Source of the DNA: a virus
Direction: 5' to 3' (one strand)
IMG/VR virus record: IMGVR_UViG_3300022690_000487
Span: 1-46,814 of that record
Length of the DNA stretch: 46,814 nucleotides
Position numbers and translations under genes: made by a program. The notes beneath the pieces are model-generated. The model was not told the origin of the DNA and searched no databases. It saw only the letters and a program-made list of their open reading frames with translations. Shown here piece by piece: positions 36,815 to 46,111 of this stretch (the stretch's first letter is position 1; each line of letters begins with the position of its first letter).

Positions 36815-37039
36815 TTAATTATCGCCCCCTTCAATCTCTTCTGTCGATGTTTCAATAATGATATTTTCAGATTCTATTACAGAATCTTTAGAACGAGATT
36901 TTTCAACATCAGCCCAAGCCTCATTAATATCAACTAAACCGTCAAACACTTCCTTGAATTGCTTCTTAGTTTTCAAATGCTCAATTCCTTTTAAAGTGAA
37001 AGAACATCTATTGCCTTTATATAAATAAAAATCCTTCAT
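36815..37039 (-). CDS. Acidic hypothetical protein, 74 aa, next to tail tube
   Basis: Begins MKDFYLYKGNRCSFTLKGIE and ends with acidic repeats (ESENIIIETSTEEIEGGDN). It lies two bases after the tail-tube gene and 15 before the chaperone-like gene. Could be a small chaperone or tube accessory; no family recognised. Confidence 0.55.
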   Translation of the reverse strand: MKDFYLYKGNRCSFTLKGIEHLKTKKQFKEVFDGLVDINEAWADVEKSRSKDSVIESENIIIETSTEEIEGGDN

Positions 37040-37040
37040 A

Positions 37041-37970
37041 TTATGGTATTAAGATTTCTTCGGCTCTCATCTCAAACTTATTAGCTACTCCAGTCGCTGA
37101 ACTTGTTAACTCTAACACATCATCCGTGTCCTGAGTAGGAATAACAAAGACATAAATTCCGCTTAATGCTGGGGTTTCCACTACTGTCGTTATGGTTATG
37201 GTTCCCGGTGCAGGACTCAATTCGTTTAAATCAAAATCCGCAGCCACAGCACCTGTAAATAAGGCTTTGTCTCCTAAGAAACCAGTGTCAAAAGTTCCGG
37301 TCGCTATAAATCCCGTTGTGGTAATAGCAGATATTGCCATATTTACTGGAACAACGCCCACTGCTCTTAATATGTCTGCGTCTGCATCAACCGCAACAGG
37401 GGTAATATCTTCATCCCTGAAAAATTTATCAATATCAAAATTGATAGTAACATCGTTTACAATTGTGTTATTTGCAAAATGGTAGATTGAATCAAATGTA
37501 CTTTTTGCAATCTCTAAAGGTCTACCTATATCCAGATCTACTTCTTCGGTTACGATTACCCCACACTTATCTATGAAAAACACAGACCATTCAGCAACAC
37601 CCCCACATTCCCCGGTTGTTAACCCTTTTAGCAATCCGCTATCCTGTGCCTTCATCATTATGGTAGCTGAACGGATACCATCTCGAACCCTGAAATTAGT
37701 ACCATCCGGTGCAGTATCTAAAACGGTGTCGGATTTTGGCAAGTCAGCGTCGTTAAATGCTGGCAATAAATGCCATCGTTTCGAAATGTCCGGATCAACC
37801 AAATGTAATTCTAATTCTACTTTTGTTAGTGTTTTTTCACCTCCTGTAAAATCAATTACATTTCTTGATCCATCATCTGCAAAGGTTTGTAACAAAATAC
37901 CCCGTACAATGTTTTTTAGGTCTATGGCTCCGGGGGCTATTCCCAGGTTTCCAATTCGTTGTGTACTCAT
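37041..37970 (-). CDS. Major tail (tube) protein, 309 aa
   Basis: Beta-rich protein with a C-terminal Ig-like region (ISAITTTGFIATGTFDTGFL; TGAVAADFDLNELSPAPGTI). The first part (VELELHLVDPDISKRWHLLP; TIMMKAQDSGLLKGLTTGEC) resembles tail-tube proteins. Position upstream of the chaperone and tape-measure genes supports this. No sheath gene is present, so the tail is non-contractile. Confidence 0.6.
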   Translation of the reverse strand: MSTQRIGNLGIAPGAIDLKNIVRGILLQTFADDGSRNVIDFTGGEKTLTKVELELHLVDPDISKRWHLLPAFNDADLPKSDTVLDTAPDGTNFRVRDGIRSATIMMKAQDSGLLKGLTTGECGGVAEWSVFFIDKCGVIVTEEVDLDIGRPLEIAKSTFDSIYHFANNTIVNDVTINFDIDKFFRDEDITPVAVDADADILRAVGVVPVNMAISAITTTGFIATGTFDTGFLGDKALFTGAVAADFDLNELSPAPGTITITTVVETPALSGIYVFVIPTQDTDDVLELTSSATGVANKFEMRAEEILIP

Positions 37971-37990
37971 TTTTATTTATTGTTTATTGT

Positions 37991-38527
37991 TTAACATGCC
38001 ATATCGTGTAATACTCTTAAACTTAATTTGAATACATGATATGGTTCCATGTCATCAAACTGTACTTGATCTATTCTTAAATCGGAATATACATTAGAAA
38101 TTCCAATTGCTATATTCGTTATGTTTGCGCTGTATGGATTATGTTTCAACGCATTATAAACGTCTGCGTGCGCTTCTTCATCTGCCCTATGTGTAGTGAT
38201 TGCAGGATAAGCCTCTTTTAGATTTACCTGGAATATTATATCTACATCACTTTCAATCCATTCATTAACAGGTCTGTTGTCAGAAACCAAAAAGAAAGAT
38301 GTGGCTGTGAAACTATCATTAGTAAACACCTCTATGTACTCATTGTCTTTCAAAAAGAACTCTGGTAATTTACCATCCTTTGATTCATTTTTATTAACCC
38401 TTGGGAAAACTTCATACCCTTTGCTCCCTGCCGCTGTTTCCCACGGCAACTTACTAAACAAATCTTTTTGTAAATTATCTATTGGTATGTCTACTCCAAC
38501 GGGCTCTATCTTCTGAATCAATGCCAT
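37991..38527 (-). CDS. Tail terminator/head-tail joining-type protein, 178 aa
   Basis: A mixed alpha/beta protein with DVDIIFQVNLKEAYPAITTH and NITNIAIGISNVYSDLRIDQ, followed by a final strand (YHVFKLSLRVLHDMAC). Size, order (just upstream of the tube gene) and fold look fit tail-terminator or completion proteins. Family not confirmed. Overlaps the stop of the 56-residue gene by one base (TAATG). Confidence 0.5.
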   Translation of the reverse strand: MALIQKIEPVGVDIPIDNLQKDLFSKLPWETAAGSKGYEVFPRVNKNESKDGKLPEFFLKDNEYIEVFTNDSFTATSFFLVSDNRPVNEWIESDVDIIFQVNLKEAYPAITTHRADEEAHADVYNALKHNPYSANITNIAIGISNVYSDLRIDQVQFDDMEPYHVFKLSLRVLHDMAC

Positions 38528-38697
38528 TATGCCTTATTCCATGTACCTCCCTCATACATCCAAAAACCAATCACTGTAAACGTTACATCAGTCGTGGTAA
38601 CATATATCACCATGCTGTCAAAAGCATTCAGAGCTGTTGCTTGTACCGCCGTAAACTTTAGTATTCCTTTATTTCTTGAGCTTCTAACCTTTCCCAT
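38527..38697 (-). CDS. Mini virion-region protein, 56 aa
   Basis: MGKVRSSRNKGILKFTAVQA...TTTDVTFTVIGFWMYEGGTW. Both ends are joined by TAATG one-base overlaps to neighbouring genes, which strongly supports it as real. Beta-rich with a Trp-rich C-terminus; may be a small head-tail or decoration protein. Confidence 0.65.
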   Translation of the reverse strand: MGKVRSSRNKGILKFTAVQATALNAFDSMVIYVTTTDVTFTVIGFWMYEGGTWNKA

Positions 38698-39038
38698 TAT
38701 AATAGTTCTGCATTAATTGACGTAATATTTCCTGTTGGAACAGCGCCAAAAATCTCATAACTCATTCGAAATTGTTTCCACTCTACTTCTTCCGCTATCC
38801 CTTCATCTGTACCAACAGTTAGTAATTCAACAAAAGATGTAGGTGTTCCATCCTGATTGCTGACTTGCATTACCATATTTTCCACCTGATTTAATGTATT
38901 TGGAAAATGAATAGACAATGTTAAGTTTTTTCCTAGTCCACTTGGTATATCAATTTTATGCCAATCGGTCACAAAGTTTACCCCTCCTGATTCGTTGGCA
39001 AGTTCAACACCTCCTTTTAAAATAGTTAGTTTACTCAT
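38697..39038 (-). CDS. Virion-region hypothetical protein, 113 aa
   Basis: A beta-rich protein (LTLSIHFPNTLNQVENMVMQ; DEGIAEEVEWKQFRMSYEIF) with the look of a small jelly-roll-like or connector subunit. Overlaps both neighbours by one to four bases. No family recognised. Confidence 0.6.
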   Translation of the reverse strand: MSKLTILKGGVELANESGGVNFVTDWHKIDIPSGLGKNLTLSIHFPNTLNQVENMVMQVSNQDGTPTSFVELLTVGTDEGIAEEVEWKQFRMSYEIFGAVPTGNITSINAELL

Positions 39039-40099
39039 GTTATTGTACTCACAAAAATTCCTTCTGAAAAATACCCCTCTTTCAGTTTCTCAAACTCTTT
39101 CTTAATTTGAGTAATGGATATAAATAATTTTTCTGCTAACCCCACAATTCTACGTTCTCCTCGTTGTCCGTTTATCTCCAACAATACCCGGTTAATCAAA
39201 TCCATTGATTTACGCTGTTCCTTATTACTTCTAAGGCTTGCCGTATATGTAGACATAAAATTGATTTGAAAATCAAGGTTTATGGCTTCTGCAAATAGCT
39301 TTTCATTTTGAAAAATCAAGTCTGTGAAATCATCGTAAACCGTAATGTCAGGGTTTAATCCTATATCATCACTCAATCCTTCATTATCATCAATATCCCA
39401 TAGAGTTTCCGTATTGTGTCCTACAACCTCAATCCTTCGAAAATGCATGTGCGTTATAATGCTTTTAATATCAGCGTTCTCAAACTCTCTATCAAACGGC
39501 TGGATCGTTAACCCAGTCGTTAAATAGCCTAAATAATAATCTCCTTTATAAGTACCTCCTGAATTATCAACTACAAAATTTAGTTGCACTTCCTCATGGG
39601 TAGATGATATAGTAATAACCTTTTCAAATATCGGGGTGTCCTGTGAAGTATTAAACAACAACAGTTTAAAGTCTCCTGTTCCCTGAAAATTCAGTAATAT
39701 CCGGGTAATCTCAAAAGCTACATTTTTCTTGTCATCTAGTTCAATCCTCCACCCTACAAAACCATCTGTTAAAGTAGTAACATCCACTTTATTGATAGCC
39801 TTCTTAAACAAAAGATTTCTATCAATATAATCAGCATCATTAAATACCACATTGGCAACACTAGCAATACTATCTCTTTGCATATTTCTAAGCAAAGTAT
39901 TAAATTGAGTGTCATTAATATCCACAAAATCCTGTGTATCTTTTAGGTAATCCAATTTAACCAAAGGATTATCATTCACAATATAACCGGAACGGCTTGT
40001 TTTATTGTCAGCATCCAACACGGGTAAGTCCGGGTTAAATGGTTGCCTGAATCCTACAAGCTTATAAAGCGTATCCTGTATTTTTGTGACCTGGAACAC
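39035..40099 (-). CDS. Virion-region hypothetical protein, 354 aa (GUG start)
   Basis: Beta-rich protein with DGFVGWRIELDDKKNVAFEI and SSTHEEVQLNFVVDNSGGTY in its middle and a helical C-terminal end. The start is a GUG overlapping the upstream TAG; there is no ATG nearby. By order (after the capsid gene) it may be a connector or capsid-associated protein. Family not recognised. Confidence 0.55.
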   Translation of the reverse strand: MFQVTKIQDTLYKLVGFRQPFNPDLPVLDADNKTSRSGYIVNDNPLVKLDYLKDTQDFVDINDTQFNTLLRNMQRDSIASVANVVFNDADYIDRNLLFKKAINKVDVTTLTDGFVGWRIELDDKKNVAFEITRILLNFQGTGDFKLLLFNTSQDTPIFEKVITISSTHEEVQLNFVVDNSGGTYKGDYYLGYLTTGLTIQPFDREFENADIKSIITHMHFRRIEVVGHNTETLWDIDDNEGLSDDIGLNPDITVYDDFTDLIFQNEKLFAEAINLDFQINFMSTYTASLRSNKEQRKSMDLINRVLLEINGQRGERRIVGLAEKLFISITQIKKEFEKLKEGYFSEGIFVSTIT

Positions 40100-40368
40100 T
40101 AATCTTCTTTCTTAGCCTTTTCCGGTTTAGGAGGTGTTTTGTATTCTATTTTCTCTCCTTTACAATACTCCTTTGTTTTAGCTTCATGAAACTTATAATA
40201 GATTCCACTATTAGAATATCCGCTTTCTTTGGATTGAGCATATTTGTGAGTGATCAACATTTTTTCCTGTAAACATTTTCCATGCTCTTTATTCCATTTA
40301 CCATTTATAGAAACAGCCTTGTGCTTCGAATAAATACCCAATCCATTGGGTTCTTTTAAATCTGCCAT
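40099..40368 (-). CDS. Lys-rich small protein, 89 aa
   Basis: Basic, Lys-rich protein (SINGKWNKEHGKCLQEKMLI; TPPKPEKAKKED tail) six bases after the major capsid gene. It may be a capsid-associated or DNA-binding accessory. No family recognised. Confidence 0.6.
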   Translation of the reverse strand: MADLKEPNGLGIYSKHKAVSINGKWNKEHGKCLQEKMLITHKYAQSKESGYSNSGIYYKFHEAKTKEYCKGEKIEYKTPPKPEKAKKED

Positions 40369-40373
40369 AATTT

Positions 40374-41393
40374 CTATATTAATGCTACTGCAAATAAAGT
40401 TGATTCTCCCGCCGGGGTCAATGGTGCATTATCTAACGCAATATCTACTGACACTTCCCATTCTGTTTTAACATCCTGAGTAAAACCATTTGTAGATGTA
40501 CCATTTTCTCTCTCCATAAAAGTATGTAAAGCATAAGTAAGGTTATCTACCGGGTTTATGATGGTGGAATACTGATTTTCTTTAGTGTCAACAGCTTGTC
40601 TGTTTTGAATTGGAATCCAGTCTAAGGCAGATATTGTTCCTTCTGGAACAGCAACCCAAAAACCTTTTACATAAGAAAGAGTGGCAGCTAATGCAGTCAT
40701 TTCAACAGAATGAACAAACGTAATGTTCATAAATTGAAACGTAAGGTTCGCACTGTTTCCACCTCCTTGATTGGCTTGGAACTCAAATTTATTAAACGAA
40801 ACGGTATCACAGAAAACTACTAGTTTACTGGAATACTTGTTTTCATGCATCATCGTTTTAGTGATTTGCGCAGCCCTTGTACCTTCTGAACTTTCGGTAA
40901 TTTCAAAGGTATCGTTGGTAGCATTAAATGTACCGTCCGCTGTTGCTGCGTTTACAGTTGTTCTGTTGTTAAACAAATGGTCTGCACTATCATCCTCTAA
41001 CCCTTCTGCAAAGTTTGCAAAAACATTTTCAAATTCATTGGTGATTAATTCGGGGGCACTCAGTACATTATTGTCTGATGTTTTCAATGAAGTCTTAAAC
41101 TTATCATTGTTTGTGATAAAGGATGGTGTAAGTATCCCGGAATCCCCCTTTACTCCTGTATGATCGTGTGACCTTCCAGTTCCTAATGTACGTGAAGTCC
41201 TAAGCTTAAATATAGCCTCAATCGTTCGGTCTTCTCGCATCCTCACCTCTTTATGAGATGGGACCATAATTTCCCCGTTTCTTACGAACTCTTTGAATAC
41301 TACTGGATCTCTGAATCTTTTTTCAGGATCTGCGAAGTTCCGCATCAATATGGTTTGAACCTCTACTAAATTTGATGGTGTATAATTAGCCAT
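40374..41393 (-). CDS. Major capsid protein, 339 aa
   Basis: Typical size and position (after the scaffold, before connectors). Features fit an HK97-fold coat protein: an N-terminal helical arm region (VEVQTILMRNFADPEKRFRD), a GILTPSFITNNDKFKTSLKT segment, an E-loop-like Gly/Asn-rich part (NNRTTVNAATADGTFNATND) and a C-terminal FWVAVPEGTISALDWIPIQN. Led by its own promoter about 110 bases upstream. HK97 identity is by context and length, not by a motif. Confidence 0.7.
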   Translation of the reverse strand: MANYTPSNLVEVQTILMRNFADPEKRFRDPVVFKEFVRNGEIMVPSHKEVRMREDRTIEAIFKLRTSRTLGTGRSHDHTGVKGDSGILTPSFITNNDKFKTSLKTSDNNVLSAPELITNEFENVFANFAEGLEDDSADHLFNNRTTVNAATADGTFNATNDTFEITESSEGTRAAQITKTMMHENKYSSKLVVFCDTVSFNKFEFQANQGGGNSANLTFQFMNITFVHSVEMTALAATLSYVKGFWVAVPEGTISALDWIPIQNRQAVDTKENQYSTIINPVDNLTYALHTFMERENGTSTNGFTQDVKTEWEVSVDIALDNAPLTPAGESTLFAVALI

Positions 41394-41499
41394 TGTTTTT
41401 GGTTTAAAATTGGTTTAAAAATTACTATGAATTCTTAGCTACCGCCTTTATCCCATGCTAATTGCCATCAACATTTATGATTAGAATTGTTTATTTGTT

Positions 41500-41532
41500 C
41501 AAAAGTATATAAATTATTTCATAAAATGCAAG
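41500..41532 (-). promoter_or_regulatory. Late promoter of the major capsid gene
   Basis: CTTG (41532-41529), 21-bp spacer, TACTTTTG (41507-41500; exact TAnnTTTG). It lies about 107 bases before the capsid ATG, giving a long 5' leader with a small TTAGC/GCTAA stem. The same -7 box and spacing recur at the portal promoter. Confidence 0.6.
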
Positions 41533-41547
41533 ACTTTTTGTTAAAAA

Positions 41548-42366
41548 TTATATTGTTAATGTCTTGTTTGCGACTCTTTTTTGTAATTCCCTGTTAAATT
41601 CAAGTGATCCTGCATTCATTCCATTTTCTTTCATTTCTTTTTGAAACGCTTCCAAGCTTCCTTGTTGTGGATTGCCCGGCTCATCTCCTCCGTCACCTCC
41701 TCCATTCTCTTTTTTAATAAACTCTTGAGAGAATGTTTTAACCACTGCCTCTACTCCTAATGGATTCTTTATATCATCCTTCAACACCTCTCCATTCTTT
41801 TTAAAGACAAGTTTTCCGTCAACAAGTTCCCGTTCATTTCTTGTTTTAAAAATGGTTAACATATCTGCTTTAGAAAGCCCCGTTTTTTCTTTCCCCGGCA
41901 ATTGGTCCAGAATCATGGTATCAATAGATAATTGCTGGTCTTTGATTTGCCCTTGTTCCTGTAGGGTTTTAAAGGAACTCTGTGACTCTGTTAATTGGAT
42001 TTGTAGGCTAGTAACGTCTTTTGTGAGTTCATCAATTTTTGCACTCGGTTCAATAGCCGCTTCTTTAAGAACGTGCGCTTTAAAAGCATTTATAAAATTA
42101 CTAGGGTCTTTTCTTCCTTCAAACTCAAGGTTTAAAGTTGCCTTCATTTCCTTCAATACAAGCTCCCTTCCTGTGGTTTCTCCCTTACCAAAGGATTCGT
42201 TTTTTATATTCGTTTCAAGTGTTTCCTGTGCTTCCTTTGTTCTTACTACTAAATCATCATTTAGTTTAATTTCCACCTCTTCCTCAGCGGTTAATAAATC
42301 AGTGAGGGTTTTACCATCCTCCAATACCACGAACTTTTCCAGTTCATTCAAATTTTTAATTGCCAT
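41548..42366 (-). CDS. Capsid scaffold protein, 272 aa
   Basis: Acidic, helical and Gln/Glu-rich, with a coiled coil (KDVTSLQIQLTESQSSFKTL then QEQGQIKDQQLS) and a Gly-rich hinge (GGGDGGDEPGNPQQG) before a short C-terminal part. This layout and position between portal and major capsid are typical of scaffolds. No protease motif is visible, so a fused protease is not claimed. Confidence 0.65.
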   Translation of the reverse strand: MAIKNLNELEKFVVLEDGKTLTDLLTAEEEVEIKLNDDLVVRTKEAQETLETNIKNESFGKGETTGRELVLKEMKATLNLEFEGRKDPSNFINAFKAHVLKEAAIEPSAKIDELTKDVTSLQIQLTESQSSFKTLQEQGQIKDQQLSIDTMILDQLPGKEKTGLSKADMLTIFKTRNERELVDGKLVFKKNGEVLKDDIKNPLGVEAVVKTFSQEFIKKENGGGDGGDEPGNPQQGSLEAFQKEMKENGMNAGSLEFNRELQKRVANKTLTI

Positions 42367-42370
42367 ATTC

Positions 42371-42763
42371 TTATACGTTGATTAATTCTAAAAGTTTTGT
42401 TGATCCAGCTTTGTGATGATATTCTATCTTTTTTAGATCACAATATTCTCGTAATTGAGCCTTAGTCCAATATTCATTTGGTTCTGGTAAAGAGGTTGGT
42501 ATCTTTTGAGTTTGAGTCGCTGTCTTTACTGCTTCGATTAGTTTTCTACTTCCTTCTACTTGTAGCAGATCCATTTCACGCCTTGTCTCCCTCCACTTTA
42601 TATGCTCCTTTATCCATTCCTTTGTGGCTTCTTCATCTATCACATAGAGTTTGCCACAATCTAAATAATTTGCATTGATTCTGTCAAGGTGTTTTTGAGT
42701 TACCTTCTGATTTGATCTTAATAATTTACCTGCTTTGAAATCCTTACTGAACTTGCCGTCCAT
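42371..42763 (-). CDS. HeH/SAP-like domain protein, 130 aa
   Basis: Preferred start is the ATG at 42763 (MDGKFSKDFKAGKLL), which follows the portal stop by one base; a longer frame overlapping portal is less likely. The C-terminus, YWTKAQLREYCDLKKIEYHH then KAGSTKLLELINV, has the helix-extended loop-helix look of HeH/SAP DNA-binding domains found in phage packaging regions. The middle is a helical charged segment. Confidence 0.6.
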   Translation of the reverse strand: MDGKFSKDFKAGKLLRSNQKVTQKHLDRINANYLDCGKLYVIDEEATKEWIKEHIKWRETRREMDLLQVEGSRKLIEAVKTATQTQKIPTSLPEPNEYWTKAQLREYCDLKKIEYHHKAGSTKLLELINV

Positions 42764-42764
42764 T

Positions 42765-44396
42765 CTAGACAGTTGGTAATAATTCGTTACTAGTATCTGC
42801 ATTATCTATTTTATTTTTGTTAAACCATGTTTTAAATTCTGTTATCAAAGGTTTCCTACCCTTTGGAAAATCTTCTTTAGCCAAAGTATTCCACCACTTT
42901 TCAAATAATCCTTTCCTTTGGGCTTCTTCCCTTCCAAATATCTCCAAAACCTGTTCAATAGTCAGGTGGATATAAGGCTCAATTTCAAGTTTCAATAACT
43001 CTTTTCTAAGCCATGCCGGATCGCTTCGGTATTTTGCGGTTACATATTCATTTAAAAGCCTGTCCAGGATAGTGGTATTGTCTCCTTTCTCTTTTGCTTT
43101 CTCATACCTGTCAAGGATAACATCAGGCGGCTCAATAATATACCTTCTACCATAGCTGATAAATGCTATAGATTCTTTTTTGTCCTTTGCCGGATCTAAG
43201 AAATTAGCACACCATTCTGTGATCTTCCACTCAATGAACTCCGCTGAACTGGAATACATTGTGAGTTTGTTAATTACAGGCTGTGTATCAATGAAACGTC
43301 CTGTTGCTGTCTCATTGTTTTTCTTTTCTTTGAACGTTCCCCAATGGGTTTGTTCTGCAATTCGCTCTAATAGCTCGAGTTCCAGTGTGTATTGGTCCCA
43401 CGTTTTTAAATCAGGACTAATAAATCCTGCAATATCCGGGGCTAACTTAACATCTTCTTTTGTTGGCATAGGCAATGTAACTACATCGGTTACATCTTTC
43501 TTTTGATAAAATCCCTTTCCTTCACACCCAGTACAAAATTTATCACCTGTTTTGCCGACTCCATGACATGTTTTACATGTAGCTATGTATTTCCAGAATA
43601 TAGGAAAGCCATGAAGGAATTTATAGATTGTTTTAATACTTTGGTCCCTTGCGTATTCCTTGGACAATTCAACTATCCTGTGTATAGGAGACAAACGAAT
43701 ATCCTTGTTAATTTTAACTATGTCCGAAATAATGATTCCCGGCACTTCTCCGAATGGATGAGGAAATGTTTTCAATTCATCAACTACAAACATGTCTCCA
43801 GTCTGAATAACAATGTATTCGTTTAAATCATCTACTACCCTCCATAACATTGCGCTCTTTACTACAATAGGCTCAAACAATAGAGCTTCCAATAATTGTC
43901 CTTTGTGCCTGTATGCTCTTATGGTATTGATTGATTTATACGTAGGCTTTATGCGCTCTATTCCATCTTTTAGAAGAAACTCTATAAATATAATTCCATT
44001 CGGATCTACATGGTAAAGGGGAATCCATTTTTCTTGTACAAATTTCTCGATGCTTTTGCCTCCTCTTATGTTGGCTATTTTATTAAGTAAATCGGTTAAT
44101 TGATCTCCTTTTAACTCATACTTCTTACTCCCTCCTGTGGCACTAAATACATTGGATATTGGATTTAGAAGTCGTTCATAAAAGTCTACGATGTTCCGGG
44201 AATGTTTCTTCCTGGACACAGCTTTATCCTCACTCTCAATCTTCTCAATTCTTTTGATTAACTCCTTTTTGAAGTCATCCCCTTCCACTAAGGCAAGTAA
44301 TTCCCTGTGTTGCTCTCTGGCTGTCTGAAATTCTTTACTTACTTGCTGATGCTCTTTGACAAAAGCTATTATATCTTCGTTGTTTTCGAATGTCAT
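42765..44396 (-). CDS. Portal protein with DnaJ-type zinc motif, 543 aa
   Basis: Long helical head protein between terminase and scaffold. It has VDFYERLLNPISNVFSATGG, RAYRHKGQLLEALLFEPIV and FPHPFGEVPGIIISDIVKIN, all consistent with phage portals. Residues about 274-295 hold two CxxCxGxG motifs (CKTCHGVG, CTGCEGKG), the DnaJ zinc-finger pattern, inserted in the portal. Start at ATG 44396 is preferred over the GUG at 44414, because the latter lies inside a leader hairpin. Confidence 0.8.
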   Translation of the reverse strand: MTFENNEDIIAFVKEHQQVSKEFQTAREQHRELLALVEGDDFKKELIKRIEKIESEDKAVSRKKHSRNIVDFYERLLNPISNVFSATGGSKKYELKGDQLTDLLNKIANIRGGKSIEKFVQEKWIPLYHVDPNGIIFIEFLLKDGIERIKPTYKSINTIRAYRHKGQLLEALLFEPIVVKSAMLWRVVDDLNEYIVIQTGDMFVVDELKTFPHPFGEVPGIIISDIVKINKDIRLSPIHRIVELSKEYARDQSIKTIYKFLHGFPIFWKYIATCKTCHGVGKTGDKFCTGCEGKGFYQKKDVTDVVTLPMPTKEDVKLAPDIAGFISPDLKTWDQYTLELELLERIAEQTHWGTFKEKKNNETATGRFIDTQPVINKLTMYSSSAEFIEWKITEWCANFLDPAKDKKESIAFISYGRRYIIEPPDVILDRYEKAKEKGDNTTILDRLLNEYVTAKYRSDPAWLRKELLKLEIEPYIHLTIEQVLEIFGREEAQRKGLFEKWWNTLAKEDFPKGRKPLITEFKTWFNKNKIDNADTSNELLPTV

Positions 44397-44401
44397 AAAA
44401 A

Positions 44402-44422
44402 GGTTGCGTGCCACTTCACACG
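44402..44422 (-). other. Leader hairpin before the portal start
   Basis: Hairpin GCGTG/CACGC (44422-44418 with 44410-44406, loop TGAAGTG) in the 5' leader between the late promoter and the ATG at 44396. It could tune portal translation. Small, so moderate confidence only. Confidence 0.35.
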
Positions 44423-44434
44423 CTGTTTTAATTA

Positions 44435-44467
44435 CAAAAGTATAATATTTTTATTGAAACTACCAAA
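44435..44467 (-). promoter_or_regulatory. Late promoter of the portal gene
   Basis: TTTG (44467-44464), 21-bp spacer, TACTTTTG (44442-44435): exact match to the consensus. It overlaps the end of the terminase gene and starts the structural operon. Confidence 0.65.
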
Positions 44468-45929
44468 TAATACCCACAAAATCTCCTTTATGCTCTGTTT
44501 CTACTATCATAGTAAGCACATCAGCACAATCATCATGCTTGTTTGCCTTGAATAGTTTTTTAAACTTAATCACATGATCATAAAATTTAGGGTAGTCTAT
44601 GCTCCATCGATAAGGAAACACTATTCTTTTGTTTACCGTAGACGCATTAGATATTATTCGGGTCTCCTTATTGTCCGTTTGATGGAACGTGGCAATATTA
44701 CAGTCAGTTAATTTGCCTACATTTCGGGCAAACGCTTCTCCTCCTGAATTAGACTCTATTTTACAATCCCTTATATTTTGGCTGTTCAATAGTTTTGCTG
44801 TTGCCTCCTCTCCTTCATCTCCTCCCTCTTGGGTATACTCTATTCCTGTCACATAGATATTTTCGTCTAAATGATCTATTGGGAGCGCATAATTTACCGA
44901 TGCAATAAAGTCCGTACCTTTTCCGGCTGAGTCCGTACAATTCTTATAGTGAATAACTTTAGGCAATTCATCATAGGTTTTAAATGGCTTATAAAGTAAC
45001 CCCTTTTGTGATAATGGGTTTCCTTGGTACAGACAGCTAAAGTTCTCCGGATCATCCTCCCTTTTTTCATTTAAGGAATCATAATTGTGTTTGGAAGAAT
45101 AAAGGACTTCATCATATTCCCTGGGATCTACTTCTGTAGGATCATTTTTCTTTATTGCTTGAAAGTTTATTTTAACCCATGTTTTATCATTCCAATTATC
45201 TAAATCTTTAAGGGACTTTATCTCTACAACTTTATTACGCTTTTCCAGCCTCCCTATTAAATCATCTTCATGCCATCTTGTAAATACAATGAGTTCCTGG
45301 CTATCATTATGCAGCCGGGTTTTAACTACCGTCTTATACCAATCATCTACATTTTCTCTTATTATGGGGCTATTGGCTTCCATATAATCCTTGTATAGAT
45401 CATCCATGATCATAATGTCTACAGGATTCCCGGTTAAGGCTCCACCCTTTCCAACGGCTTTCAATGAACCCTCATGGTTGACTATCTCAAACTCAGAAGC
45501 ATTACGAAGGTAATTATCTGAGATAGTTACTACATTGGACTTGTTCAGGGTAGTGTCTGGAAACACATCATTGTATGGCTCACTGTCTATTATTCTTTGG
45601 CAATCCCTGTTAAATTTCTTTGCAAAAGTATCGTTATACGATGCAATAGCTATCTTTAAGTCAGGATTGACCCCTAACAAATAAGCCGGAAGCCGTCGGG
45701 TAGATCCTTCACTCTTTCCGTGTTGTGGTGGGATAGTTATGATTAATCTTTTAATTTTTCCTATTGCGAATAAGTGGAGTATCTCGTAGTATACCTTGTG
45801 GAATGGGGTTTCTTCAAACTTATCAAAAGTGTATTTAGTGAAATCTAATAGGTGTTTACTCGCATTATCCCTCTGCTCCATTTTCAGGAGATCATACATT
45901 CTTTCCTTATCGGCTTGGGTGAAGGTCAT
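44460..45929 (-). CDS. Terminase large subunit
   Basis: A 489-residue protein. ATPase Walker A is IPPQHGKSE (67-74 region) and Walker B is DIMIMDDL (171-178). RRLPAYLLGV and IAIASYNDTFAKKFNRDCQR match Terminase_6-type packaging motors. The C-terminal nuclease half has D333/D340 in DSAGKGTDF and a later DDCADV acidic cluster. Drives DNA into the capsid and cuts it. Overlaps the upstream small gene by four bases. Confidence 0.9.
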   Translation of the reverse strand: MTFTQADKERMYDLLKMEQRDNASKHLLDFTKYTFDKFEETPFHKVYYEILHLFAIGKIKRLIITIPPQHGKSEGSTRRLPAYLLGVNPDLKIAIASYNDTFAKKFNRDCQRIIDSEPYNDVFPDTTLNKSNVVTISDNYLRNASEFEIVNHEGSLKAVGKGGALTGNPVDIMIMDDLYKDYMEANSPIIRENVDDWYKTVVKTRLHNDSQELIVFTRWHEDDLIGRLEKRNKVVEIKSLKDLDNWNDKTWVKINFQAIKKNDPTEVDPREYDEVLYSSKHNYDSLNEKREDDPENFSCLYQGNPLSQKGLLYKPFKTYDELPKVIHYKNCTDSAGKGTDFIASVNYALPIDHLDENIYVTGIEYTQEGGDEGEEATAKLLNSQNIRDCKIESNSGGEAFARNVGKLTDCNIATFHQTDNKETRIISNASTVNKRIVFPYRWSIDYPKFYDHVIKFKKLFKANKHDDCADVLTMIVETEHKGDFVGIIW

Positions 45930-46111
45930 TTTGATTTAAAATGGTTTACTACTTCATCTAATTGACGCTTCATTAAATCAATGGATTTTGGATTGATAAA
46001 ATAATCTGAATAGTGATCAACTATGTATATTTCCACCTGATTTTTAGTAAAATTAACTTCTACACTTAGCCCCTTTTGTGCCATGTATTCTATTATTTGT
46101 TGCTCAGTCAT
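45926..46111 (-). CDS. Hypothetical protein, 61 aa
   Basis: Start at the ATG at 46111 (MTEQQIIEYMAQKGLSVEVN), which overlaps the upstream stop (ATGA); an earlier GUG is less likely. Mixed alpha/beta with a helical tail. Stop overlaps the large terminase start. No family recognised. Confidence 0.6.
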   Translation of the reverse strand: MTEQQIIEYMAQKGLSVEVNFTKNQVEIYIVDHYSDYFINPKSIDLMKRQLDEVVNHFKSK

